Origin: Rhizobiaceae bacterium
GTDB taxonomy: Bacteria; Pseudomonadota; Alphaproteobacteria; Rhizobiales; Rhizobiaceae
Assembly (NCBI GenBank): GCA_020696915.1
Contig: JAJFMR010000338.1
Location: 1-7,102, forward strand
Length of the DNA: 7,102 nucleotides
Direction: 5' to 3'
Part shown: positions 1 through 6,080 of the stretch, piece by piece
Position numbering within the stretch: the first letter of the stretch is position 1
Layout: each line of letters opens with the position of its first letter
Translations under genes and position numbers: made by a program
The notes under the pieces: generated by a model
Told to the model about the DNA's origin: nothing
The model's database searches: none
Seen by the model: the letters and a program-made list of their open reading frames with translations, nothing else

Positions 1-839
1 CCCTCATCGACGAACACCGGCCGGTTGCCGAAGGCGTCGTAACCGGACCTGCCGATCGGCAGCGACGGCTTCATCTTGACCTCGATCAGGTCGCCGCTCA
101 GCCGGAAGGCATCGAATTCGAGCGCCTCCCAAGGCTTCTCCCGAAAGGTCTCGATACCACCCTGAAGGATCGCCTCCCCGATGCGCAGATTGTTGAGGCG
201 CGGCGGCATTTTGCCTTCAAGCAGCAGCGGCAGCGACGACGAATTGCCGCCCGATACCAGATCGAGACTGAACCCGGTGAGGCGCTCGACCTCGCAGGCA
301 TGGGCCGCCAGCTGACCGAGATTTTCCTCCGTCGGCACGATGGCGCCGAAGCAAGTCAGGTTCGTGCCGAGCCCGGCGATGCGCACCCCCTTCAGCTCGA
401 GCACCTTGTCGACCGTCGGCAAAAGGTCGGTCGGCCAGATGCCCTCCCGAAGATCGCCCAGATCGACCATCAGCATGATGTCATGCACGCGTCCCATGCG
501 CTGGGCGATGCGCGAAATTTCCCGGATTATGGAAAGCTCCGACTGCAGGCTGATGTCGACGGTTCGCACAACCTCCTCGGCGCGCGCGACCGGCGGGCTG
601 CGCAGCAGCATTATCGGCGCCGCGATGCCGCTGTCGCGCAACCGGCGGATGTTCTCGAAACGCGATTCCGCAATGCCGACCACGCCGCCGCGCAACATGG
701 CACGCGCCACCTGCGGCATGCCGCAGGTGCCTTTGGTGACGCCGAACACCTTGATGCCCGCCTCCGCGCAGCGGTTTACTACGGTGCGGGCATTGCGCTC
801 GATGCGGCCGAGGTCGATGGCGAGTTGCGGTCCGGCCAT
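1..839 (-). CDS. PLP-dependent amino acid racemase, alanine/ornithine racemase family (3' end cut off by window edge)
   Basis: This is a fold-type III PLP enzyme expected to interconvert L- and D-forms of an amino acid in the cytoplasm. The visible 279 residues start at ATG 839, preceded by GAGG about 6 bases upstream. They show the PLP lysine in VFGVTKGTCG (K36), then VDLGDLREGI (about 125-134), GLGTNLTCFG (about 156-165), SGGNSSSLP (about 197-204) and NNLRIGEAIL (about 216-225). These are hallmarks of the ornithine racemase/YhfX-like branch and not of the classical Alr/DadX alanine racemase. Family members run to roughly 350-385 residues, so about 80-100 C-terminal residues lie beyond the left edge. 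The gene begins 7 bases after the D-amino acid dehydrogenase stop, so the two are very likely co-expressed. Next to guanidino-compound enzymes, arginine is the most attractive substrate, but ornithine, lysine or alanine cannot be excluded. Family call firm, substrate inferred. Confidence 0.88.
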   Translation of the reverse strand, partial: MAGPQLAIDLGRIERNARTVVNRCAEAGIKVFGVTKGTCGMPQVARAMLRGGVVGIAESRFENIRRLRDSGIAAPIMLLRSPPVARAEEVVRTVDISLQSELSIIREISRIAQRMGRVHDIMLMVDLGDLREGIWPTDLLPTVDKVLELKGVRIAGLGTNLTCFGAIVPTEENLGQLAAHACEVERLTGFSLDLVSGGNSSSLPLLLEGKMPPRLNNLRIGEAILQGGIETFREKPWEALEFDAFRLSGDLIEVKMKPSLPIGRSGYDAFGNRPVFVDE

Positions 840-846
840 GGGCGCC

Positions 847-2097
847 TCACTGCCTGTAGACCAGGCCGGCCGGATCGATGTCCGGCCGGCGTCCGGCCAC
901 CAGGTCGGCCAGCAATTTTCCCGATCCGGCCGCCATGGTCCAACCGACGTGACCATGGCCAGTATCGAGATACAGGTTCTTGAAACGTGCGCGCCCGATG
1001 ACCGGCACCGAATTCGGCATCATCGGCCTGAGGCCGGCCCAAAGCTCGGCCCGCCTTGCGTCGAAGGCTCCCGGGAACAGGTCCCTGCCCGTCCGCAACA
1101 GTTTTGCGAAATCCTCCGGCCGATGGCTGCGGTCAAAACCGGCGAACTCCGCCGTCGCCGCCAACCGGATGCGGTTGCCGAGACGCGAATAGGCCAGGAA
1201 ATGGTCCTCGTCCACACCGCCAAGGGACGGCGCATTCGTCTCGTCCTCGATCGGCACGGTCGCCGTGTAACCTTTGACGGGGTAGACCGGGAGGTCGATG
1301 CCGTATCTGCGCCCGAGCAGACCGCTCTCCGGACCCATCGAGATCACCACTGCGTCGCCGCTTACGGCTCCCGCCGAGGTTATCGCGGCGCGTACCCTGT
1401 CGCCATCCGTATCGAGGCCCTGAACCGTCGTCCCGAACAGGAATTTCACGCCGAGCCGGTCGCTGCAATGGGCCGCAAGCCGCTCCGTGAACATCCGCGA
1501 ATCGCCGGTCTGGTCCAGCGGCGAATAGACGCCGCCGGCAATCTCGTGCTTCGCGCCGGCCAGCCCCGGCTCCAGCTCCACCAGCCGGTCCCGGTCGACG
1601 AGCTCGATCGGCAGGCCGCGCTCGGCGAGATAGCGGTAATTGTCGGTGCCGTGGGCAAGACTTTCCTTCGAGCGGAAGAAGTACAGTACACCCTGGCGGC
1701 GCTGATCATAGGTGATCGCGGCCTCTTCCGAGAGCGCATTGATGCAGTCGCGCGAATACAGCGCCAGCCGCAGTTTCACGTCGGTGTTGGCGCGGCAGCG
1801 CGCCATCGTGCACTGGCCGAGAAAACGCAGGCTCCACAGCAGGAAATGGGGGTCGAAGCGCAGCCTGACCTTGATGCCCAGATCCTTGTCCCAGAGCGCG
1901 CGCAGGAAGGTTTTCAGCGCCGCCGGGGAAGCCCAGGCGGTGGCGTCGCCGGGCGACACAAGCCCTGCATTGGACTGGCTGGTGCCCCGCGCCGCCGCGT
2001 CATGGCGCTCGATGACGACCACCTCGTGGCCGTCCCTGGCAAGGTAGCAGGCGGCGGCCGTCCCCACCACGCCGGCGCCGAGCACGAGGATCTTCAT
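847..2097 (-). CDS. FAD-dependent D-amino acid dehydrogenase (DadA-like)
   Basis: The 416-residue protein is a flavin oxidoreductase of the DAO/DadA family. It should oxidatively deaminate a D-amino acid to the 2-oxo acid plus ammonia, passing electrons to the membrane quinone pool. The N-terminus holds the dinucleotide-binding motif GAGVVG (residues 7-12), with the ribose-binding acidic residue E30 after VVVIE, followed by SNAGLVSPG (about 42-50), a typical DadA signature. The C-terminus has WAGLRPMMPNSVPVIG (from about 353) and GHGHVGWTMAAGSGK (about 380-394), the second flavin-contact region. Length fits DadA (about 410-435) better than the shorter D-arginine dehydrogenase DauA (about 375). 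The start at 2097 is supported by GAGGAGGG nine bases upstream and an ATGA overlap with the preceding small reading frame. Paired with the racemase just downstream, it may feed D-arginine into 2-ketoarginine; D-Ala or D-Orn are alternatives. Confidence 0.88.
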   Translation of the reverse strand: MKILVLGAGVVGTAAACYLARDGHEVVVIERHDAAARGTSQSNAGLVSPGDATAWASPAALKTFLRALWDKDLGIKVRLRFDPHFLLWSLRFLGQCTMARCRANTDVKLRLALYSRDCINALSEEAAITYDQRRQGVLYFFRSKESLAHGTDNYRYLAERGLPIELVDRDRLVELEPGLAGAKHEIAGGVYSPLDQTGDSRMFTERLAAHCSDRLGVKFLFGTTVQGLDTDGDRVRAAITSAGAVSGDAVVISMGPESGLLGRRYGIDLPVYPVKGYTATVPIEDETNAPSLGGVDEDHFLAYSRLGNRIRLAATAEFAGFDRSHRPEDFAKLLRTGRDLFPGAFDARRAELWAGLRPMMPNSVPVIGRARFKNLYLDTGHGHVGWTMAAGSGKLLADLVAGRRPDIDPAGLVYRQ

Positions 2098-2402
2098 CCC
2101 GCGGCGCCCTCCTCGAAGGCCGGGGTGAGCGCGTTCCGGTGGAGTGCCCTGTCGACGAGCGATCCCGCAAACGGCCTGGCGTTGTCGAGCGAGAGGAGCC
2201 TCGCCAGCTCCTCCGCCCGTTGTCCCAGGCGCTCGGCGATGGCCCTCAGCGGTCTCGCCCGGGCGCGCCGGCCGGCTGCGCGCGCCGGTCCTCCTGTACC
2301 GACGCGGAGCATGATGCCCTCTGTCGCCGGGTTGCAGACCTCGATCCCGGCCCGTTCGGCCGGCCTTCCCCCGGCATCTCCATCGAAAACCCTGCTCAGC
2401 AT
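2094..2402 (-). pseudogene. N-terminal remnant of an aldehyde dehydrogenase (possible former 4-guanidinobutyraldehyde dehydrogenase)
   Basis: This 102-codon frame is open from ATG 2402 and encodes two recognisable stretches of the NAD(P)-dependent aldehyde dehydrogenase N-terminus. The first is IEVCNPATEGIMLRVGTGGP (about 20-39), the strand and NPAT motif near the start of the family. The second is LRAIAERLGQRAEELARL through SLDNARPFA (about 52-79), the helix ending in the usual LDNGKP-like motif. The segment between them is shorter than in intact enzymes. Everything after it is missing, including the cofactor-binding region and the catalytic Glu and Cys. A full enzyme is about 480-500 residues. 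It starts 3 bases after the decarboxylase stop, has GAGGG 8 bases before its ATG, and ends in an ATGA overlap with the dehydrogenase, so it may still be translated and couple translation. Placement suggests it once oxidised 4-guanidinobutyraldehyde (KauB role). It could alternatively be a recruited small protein. Confidence 0.7.
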
Positions 2403-2405
2403 GGC

Positions 2406-3970
2406 TCAGGCCCTCAATTGCTGCGCCAGAGGCGAGCCTTCGGCGATCTCGATCAGTGTCGGCACGGTCCGTCGCGCAGATTCCGCCAGGGCAATCCGGA
2501 ACGCCTCGATGCCATCCGGCCGCAACGCCTCGCAGCCCAGCCCCTTTGCCACGGCCACAAAATCCGGCGTGAAAATGTCGACGCCGATCTGCGGGATGTC
2601 GCGGTCGGCCATGAACGCCTTGATCTCGCCATAACTGGCATTGTTCCAGACAATCACCGCCACGCCGATGCCGGCCTCGACGGCCGCCGCGATCTCCTGG
2701 ATCGAAAACTGGATGCCGCCGTCGCCCATCAGCGACACGACCGGCCGGTCCGGCGCACCGAGTTTTGCGCCGAACGCCGCCGGCAGCCCGTAGCCCAGCG
2801 TCCCGTATCCCGTGCTGGAGTTGAAATAGGAGCGCGGCCGCGCCGCCTGGTAGAACTGATTGGCGCAATAGACCGGCTCGGTCTGATCGCCGGCGACGAT
2901 GGCGTTCGGCAAGACCTGGTCGACGATCTCCATTATGCGCCGGTGCGTCGCGCAGGCGGGCCACAGAACCTGATCCACTGCGGCGCGGATCGCCCCGGCT
3001 CTCGCCGCGCCGTCGCCTGAAGACGTGCCTGCGGGCAGCGCGCTGAGCAGTGCGGCGACCGCCAGCCTTGCGTCGGCGACGATCGGCAGCGCGGCGGGGA
3101 ACTGCGTCACCAGCTGCAGCGGATCGATGTCGACATGGATCAGCCTGCCGGCGATCCTGACCGGATGCGGCTCGGGATACATCTCCGTCTCGCCGAACTC
3201 CGTGCCGATGGCGAGCACCACATCGGCGGCGGCAAGTTCCGCCCGGAGCGGCATCATGCCGAGATTGCCCGAAAGGCGCAGCGGATGGACGGGCGGGACG
3301 ATTCCCTTGCCGTTGATCGTCATGAAGACGGGCGCGTCGAGCCGTTCCGCCAGGACACGAAGGCCGGCCGCCGCGTCCTGAGCGCCGCCGCCGGCGATGA
3401 TCAGCGGGCGTCTTGAGCCCGCCAGCAGCCCCGCCGCCGCGGCGATCTGCGACGCATCCGGCGCCGCCCTCCCCGGCAGCGTCCATGCAACAGGCTCGCT
3501 GTCCTCAACCTCGGCGACGATAACGTCGACCGGGATCTCGATGTGTACCGGCCGCGGCCGCGACGACGAGAACACCGCGAAAGCACAAGCCAGGATCTCC
3601 GGAAGCTGCGACGGCGCCAGAATCGTGTGGCTGAAGGCGGTGATGCCCGAGACCAGACCCTGCTGCGAGGGCAGTTCGTGCAGGCGGCCGTGACGCATGC
3701 CGAGCTGCTCGCGGGCATTGACGCTCGAGATGACCAGCATCGGCACGGAATCGGCATAGGCCTGCCCCATCGCCGTGGCAATGTTGGTCATGCCGCATAG
3801 CCGTCGGCCATGAAGCCGGCGCCCTGCTCGTGGCGCGGGGTGACGTGCCGGATCTTGGTCCCCGGCAGACCGCGATAGAGTTCGACGGTGTGGACGCCCG
3901 GAATGCCGAATATCAACTCGACGCCATAGGCCTCGAGCAGCTTGACCAGATATTCCCCGCAGGTCACCAC
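2406..3970 (-). pseudogene. aruI: 5-guanidino-2-oxopentanoate decarboxylase (AruI-type ThDP enzyme), broken by a frameshifting deletion
   Basis: This gene belongs to the acetolactate-synthase-like thiamine diphosphate family. The closest remembered relative is Pseudomonas AruI, which decarboxylates 2-ketoarginine to 4-guanidinobutyraldehyde. The first piece (3970-3788, GTG start, GGAGG 6 bases upstream) encodes 60 residues, with FGIPGVHTVELYRG and the cofactor-activating Glu in RHEQG (E48). It runs into TGA right after ADGYA. The second piece (3791-2406, 461 residues if begun at ATG 3791) continues with GMTNIATAMG, the rest of the PYR domain, a central domain (about 120-250) and the PP domain. 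The PP domain carries GDGG (356-359 of this piece) and WNNASYG (382-388), the ThDP/Mg motif. Compared with the family, about 15 residues (the GKPG...GPG segment) are absent and the frame changes. Joined, the protein would be about 535 residues. No other lesion is visible. Oxalyl-CoA or acetolactate enzymes are less likely given the neighbours. Confidence 0.82.
3788..3797 (-). other. Deletion and frameshift junction inside the decarboxylase gene
   Basis: On the minus strand the reading frame goes ...GAC GGC TAT GCG GCA TGA, ending the N-terminal piece. The shifted frame reads GGC ATG ACC AAC, giving GMTN, which in relatives follows the GPG motif. The N-terminal piece stops matching exactly after ADGYA. 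The missing segment is about 15 residues, and the frame offset makes the loss about 46 bases (any length of 1 modulo 3 fits). The junction happens to create an ATGA overlap between the two pieces, with no good Shine-Dalgarno sequence before the internal ATG. This is read directly from the frames; the length of the loss relies on family knowledge. Confidence 0.75.
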
Positions 3971-4135
3971 AGCCGTCCTCCCCGTCCTCGCCGCAGCAAG
4001 ACTGGTCCGAACGCTCCAGCGACGGCAGTTGGCGCAGTGCTGCTGCGCAGACGAGAGAGCGACGCGCTGGCCGGCCGGAACATCATGCCGACCGGCGGCA
4101 AGCGCCCCGAAGTTTCCGGCGCCGCGGGCATGGCG
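3964..4135. other. Intergenic spacer between gbuA and the decarboxylase, with imperfect inverted repeats
   Basis: About 165 bases separate the gbuA stop from the decarboxylase start. Just after the gbuA stop there are nested inverted repeats: CATGCC at 4084-4089 with GGCATG at 4127-4132 (outer), and GCGCC at 4102-4106 with GGCGC at 4118-4122 (inner). No T-run follows on the transcribed strand, so this is not a standard intrinsic terminator. A promoter for the four downstream genes could lie here, but no convincing -35/-10 pair was found. A roughly 55-codon minus-strand frame spans it (4131-3964) but has no ribosome binding site and no recognisable motif. Confidence 0.4.
3971..3983 (-). promoter_or_regulatory. 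Ribosome binding site deciding the GTG start of the decarboxylase
   Basis: The minus strand reads GGGGAGGACGGCT directly before GTG at 3970. The GGAGG core (3981-3977) sits six bases from the GTG, an ideal spacing. The protein beginning (M)VTCGEYLVKLLE matches the start expected for AruI-like enzymes, so GTG 3970 is preferred. A second GTG follows immediately as codon 2. Confidence 0.75.
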
Positions 4136-5089
4136 CTATTTTCTCTCGACGCCAGGCAGAACGCACAGCATCTCGAACAGCAGATAGGCCGCCGTCAGCG
4201 CGGTGTTGCCCGTGGTGTCGTAGGGCGGCGAGACCTCGACCAGGTCGCAGCCGACGAGATTCAGGCCGAAACAGCCGCGGATGATCTCGAGCGCCTGGAT
4301 CGTCGTCAGACCGCCGATTTCCGGCGTGCCGGTGCCCGGCGCAAACCCCGGATCGAGGCTGTCGATGTCGTAGGAGAGATAGACCGGGCCATCCCCCATC
4401 TGCGCGCGGACCTCCGCCATCAGCGGCGTCAGCGATCTGTGCCAGCACTCCTCGGCCTGCACGACGCGAAAGCCCTGGCTGCGCGACCAGTCGAAATCGT
4501 CGGCCGCATAGCCCGAGCCGCGCAGGCCGATCTGGATGCAGCGCCTGGTGTCGAGGACGCCAGCCTCCACGGCGCGCCTGAACGGGGTGCCGTGTGCGAT
4601 CGGCTCGCCAAACATGTGGTCGTTGATGTCGGCATGCGCGTCGACATGAATCAGACCCACCGGTCCATGCTTCCTGGCCATGGCGCGCAGGATCGGATAG
4701 GCGATCGTATGATCGCCGCCGAGGGTGAGCGGAATGCATCCGTCCGCCAGGATGCGCTCATAGGCCTCCGTGATGATGTCCATGCATTTCGGCAGGTTGA
4801 ACGTGTCGATCGCCACGTCGCCGATGTCGGCGACCTGCAGGCTGTCGAACGGGGCGGCGCGCGACGCCATGTTGTAAGGCCTGACGAAACTTGATTCGGC
4901 CCTGATCTGGCGTGGCCCGAAACGTGTGCCGGGACGGTTCGAGGTGCCGATGTCCATCGGCACACCGACGAAGCAGGCGTCGAGCCCACTGGCGTCCGGT
5001 TGCGCCGGGAGCCGCATGAAGGTCGCCGGCGCGCCGAAGCGAGGCATCTCGTTGCCGCCGAGCGGCTGGTTGAGCTTTCTGCCGTTCAT
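4136..5089 (-). CDS. gbuA: Guanidinobutyrase (4-guanidinobutanoate ureohydrolase)
   Basis: This 317-residue enzyme of the arginase/agmatinase ureohydrolase family should hydrolyse 4-guanidinobutanoate to 4-aminobutanoate (GABA) and urea in the cytoplasm, using a binuclear Mn centre. All metal ligands are visible: GGDH (H127), DAHAD (D150, H152, D154) and DIDSLDP (D241, D243). The stretches LNQPLGGNEMPRFG near the N-terminus, FGEPIAHGTPFRRAVE (about 160-175), FRVVQAEECWH (about 207-217) and VEVSPPYDTTGNT (about 284-296) resemble Pseudomonas GbuA as remembered more than SpeB agmatinases. Length is normal. ATG 5089 is chosen because a strong GGAGGA lies just upstream; the frame stays open to 5305, but that part overlaps the permease gene. 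It follows the transporter by 190 bases and precedes the decarboxylase. Agmatinase activity is the main alternative, but the neighbouring 2-ketoarginine decarboxylase favours guanidinobutyrase. Confidence 0.9.
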   Translation of the reverse strand: MNGRKLNQPLGGNEMPRFGAPATFMRLPAQPDASGLDACFVGVPMDIGTSNRPGTRFGPRQIRAESSFVRPYNMASRAAPFDSLQVADIGDVAIDTFNLPKCMDIITEAYERILADGCIPLTLGGDHTIAYPILRAMARKHGPVGLIHVDAHADINDHMFGEPIAHGTPFRRAVEAGVLDTRRCIQIGLRGSGYAADDFDWSRSQGFRVVQAEECWHRSLTPLMAEVRAQMGDGPVYLSYDIDSLDPGFAPGTGTPEIGGLTTIQALEIIRGCFGLNLVGCDLVEVSPPYDTTGNTALTAAYLLFEMLCVLPGVERK

Positions 5090-5092
5090 CGT

Positions 5093-5098
5093 TCCTCC
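5093..5098 (-). promoter_or_regulatory. Shine-Dalgarno sequence of gbuA
   Basis: The minus strand reads GGAGGA, then ACG, then ATG. This near-perfect ribosome binding site selects ATG 5089 over upstream in-frame starts, whose protein would be a low-complexity Arg/Ala-rich extension running into the permease gene. Confidence 0.8.
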
Positions 5099-5117
5099 GT
5101 ATTGTCGCCGAGGTCTG

Positions 5118-5146
5118 CCGGGGCTGCGGCTCTTCCGCCGCCCCGG
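5118..5146. repeat. Strong GC-rich hairpin upstream of gbuA
   Basis: CCGGGGC at 5118-5124 pairs with GCCCCGG at 5140-5146. After one mismatch, GCGG (5126-5129) pairs with CCGC (5135-5138), leaving a five-base loop, so eleven of twelve stem positions pair. It lies 29 bases upstream of the gbuA ATG, within the leader if transcription reads through from the permease. No T-run follows in either direction, so a classical Rho-independent terminator is unlikely. It could be an mRNA stability or processing element, or an attenuating structure between the transporter and enzyme parts. The rest of the 5090-5279 spacer shows no gene and no clear promoter. Confidence 0.5.
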
Positions 5147-5279
5147 TGCAAAATTGATCGGTTCGGCACCGTCGGGCGCAGCCGCGCAGGAGGGGCCCGC
5201 AGCCGGGTGCGAAAATTCGGCATCGGCGTCGAGCCTGGCCGTCGCGCCCGACCGGCCGGGTCGTCGCGAAAGAATAAGC

Positions 5280-6080
5280 TCAGCCCTCCGAAGCCATCGC
5301 GCCAAGCAGCTTGCGGATGTCGCCGAACCTGGCGATCAGCCCGAAGACAAGCGCGGCGAGCGCCACGAAGAAGATCGAAACTGCCGCCATCGTCGGCGTG
5401 TAGCCGTAACGAAGCGCGTTGAATATCTTGATCGGCAACGTCTCCGTGGTGAACCCGACGGTCATGTAGGCGACGATGTATTCGTTGAGCGACAGCACAA
5501 ATGCGAAGGCGTAGCCGGAGACCAGATAGGGCAGGATGAGCGGCAGCACGACGGTTTTCAGAAGCGTGCGGTCGTCGGCGCCCATGGTCGCGGCCGCCTC
5601 GACGAGCGAGCGGTCGATCGAGGCGAAGCCGAGCGACAGCGTCACCAGCGGCAGCGTAACGAAGAAGATGCCGTGGCTGATCGCGGCCGTCCAGGGCTGG
5701 CCATAGAAGCCGCTGGTTGCCCAGAAGGTGAGCATGCCGAGCGCGGTGATGACCGGCGGCAGGATGAATGGCGCTACGCCGAGAAGCTGAAAGACGTTCG
5801 CCCAGGGCGCGATGCGCCGCCACAGGAACCAGGCCAGCGGCAGCGCAACGGCGACGGCAATTGCCGCGGCGCTGACCGCCAGCAGGACCGAGGCGATCAG
5901 CGCGCGCCGCCACTCGGCATCGGCGAAGATCTGACCATACCAGGACAGCGAAAAGCCGATCGGCGGGAAGGTCAAATCCTGTTTTTCATTGAACGATACG
6001 CCCGCTACCACGACCAGCGGCAAGGCCAGAAACAGGCCGACGGCGAAAAAATAGAGGCGGCGCAGGAAAGTCCCTCTCAT
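5280..6080 (-). CDS. ABC transporter inner-membrane permease, PotC-like (polyamine/opine family)
   Basis: This 266-residue permease is the second membrane subunit of an ABC importer. It begins with a charged MRGTFLRRLY and a first membrane helix (about 9-28), followed by a periplasmic stretch and further hydrophobic segments near 60-85, 96-120, 135-152, 182-205 and 231-250. The cytoplasmic EAA loop that docks to the ATPase is clear: EAAATMGADDRTLLK with a downstream VLP (about 161-180, key E161 and G167). The helix count and loop position match PotC/YdcV-type permeases of the POPT family (spermidine/putrescine, opines). Its ATG at 6080 overlaps the stop of the preceding permease as ATGA, indicating translational coupling. 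The exact substrate cannot be read from the sequence; the downstream guanidinobutyrase suggests a guanidino compound or polyamine. Confidence 0.88.
   Translation of the reverse strand: MRGTFLRRLYFFAVGLFLALPLVVVAGVSFNEKQDLTFPPIGFSLSWYGQIFADAEWRRALIASVLLAVSAAAIAVAVALPLAWFLWRRIAPWANVFQLLGVAPFILPPVITALGMLTFWATSGFYGQPWTAAISHGIFFVTLPLVTLSLGFASIDRSLVEAAATMGADDRTLLKTVVLPLILPYLVSGYAFAFVLSLNEYIVAYMTVGFTTETLPIKIFNALRYGYTPTMAAVSIFFVALAALVFGLIARFGDIRKLLGAMASEG

Noticed and set aside
340..2634. A 764-codon open frame on the plus strand
   Set aside because: It lies antisense to the racemase, dehydrogenase and decarboxylase, which have clear family motifs. Its translation is Arg/Pro/Ala-rich without recognisable domains, as expected of a shadow frame in GC-rich DNA.
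847..3486. Treating the minus-strand open frame up to 3486 as one 879-residue fusion protein
   Set aside because: Only the last 416 residues show family motifs, starting at an ATG with a good ribosome binding site. The upstream part is an off-frame reading of the decarboxylase and aldehyde dehydrogenase remnant.
3964..4131. A small minus-strand frame between gbuA and the decarboxylase
   Set aside because: It has no ribosome binding site and no recognisable motif, and its composition is like the spacer.
4136..5089. Naming the ureohydrolase speB (agmatinase) or arginase
   Set aside because: The N-terminal LNQPLGGNEMPRFG and internal AEECWH stretches resemble GbuA, and the neighbouring decarboxylase makes the precursor of its substrate. 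Agmatinase remains the second choice.
5118..5146. Calling the hairpin an intrinsic terminator
   Set aside because: No T-run follows the stem on either strand, so termination cannot be supported from sequence alone.
4136..5305. A longer gbuA start up to 5305
   Set aside because: The extension overlaps the permease end, lacks family similarity, and a strong ribosome binding site precedes ATG 5089.
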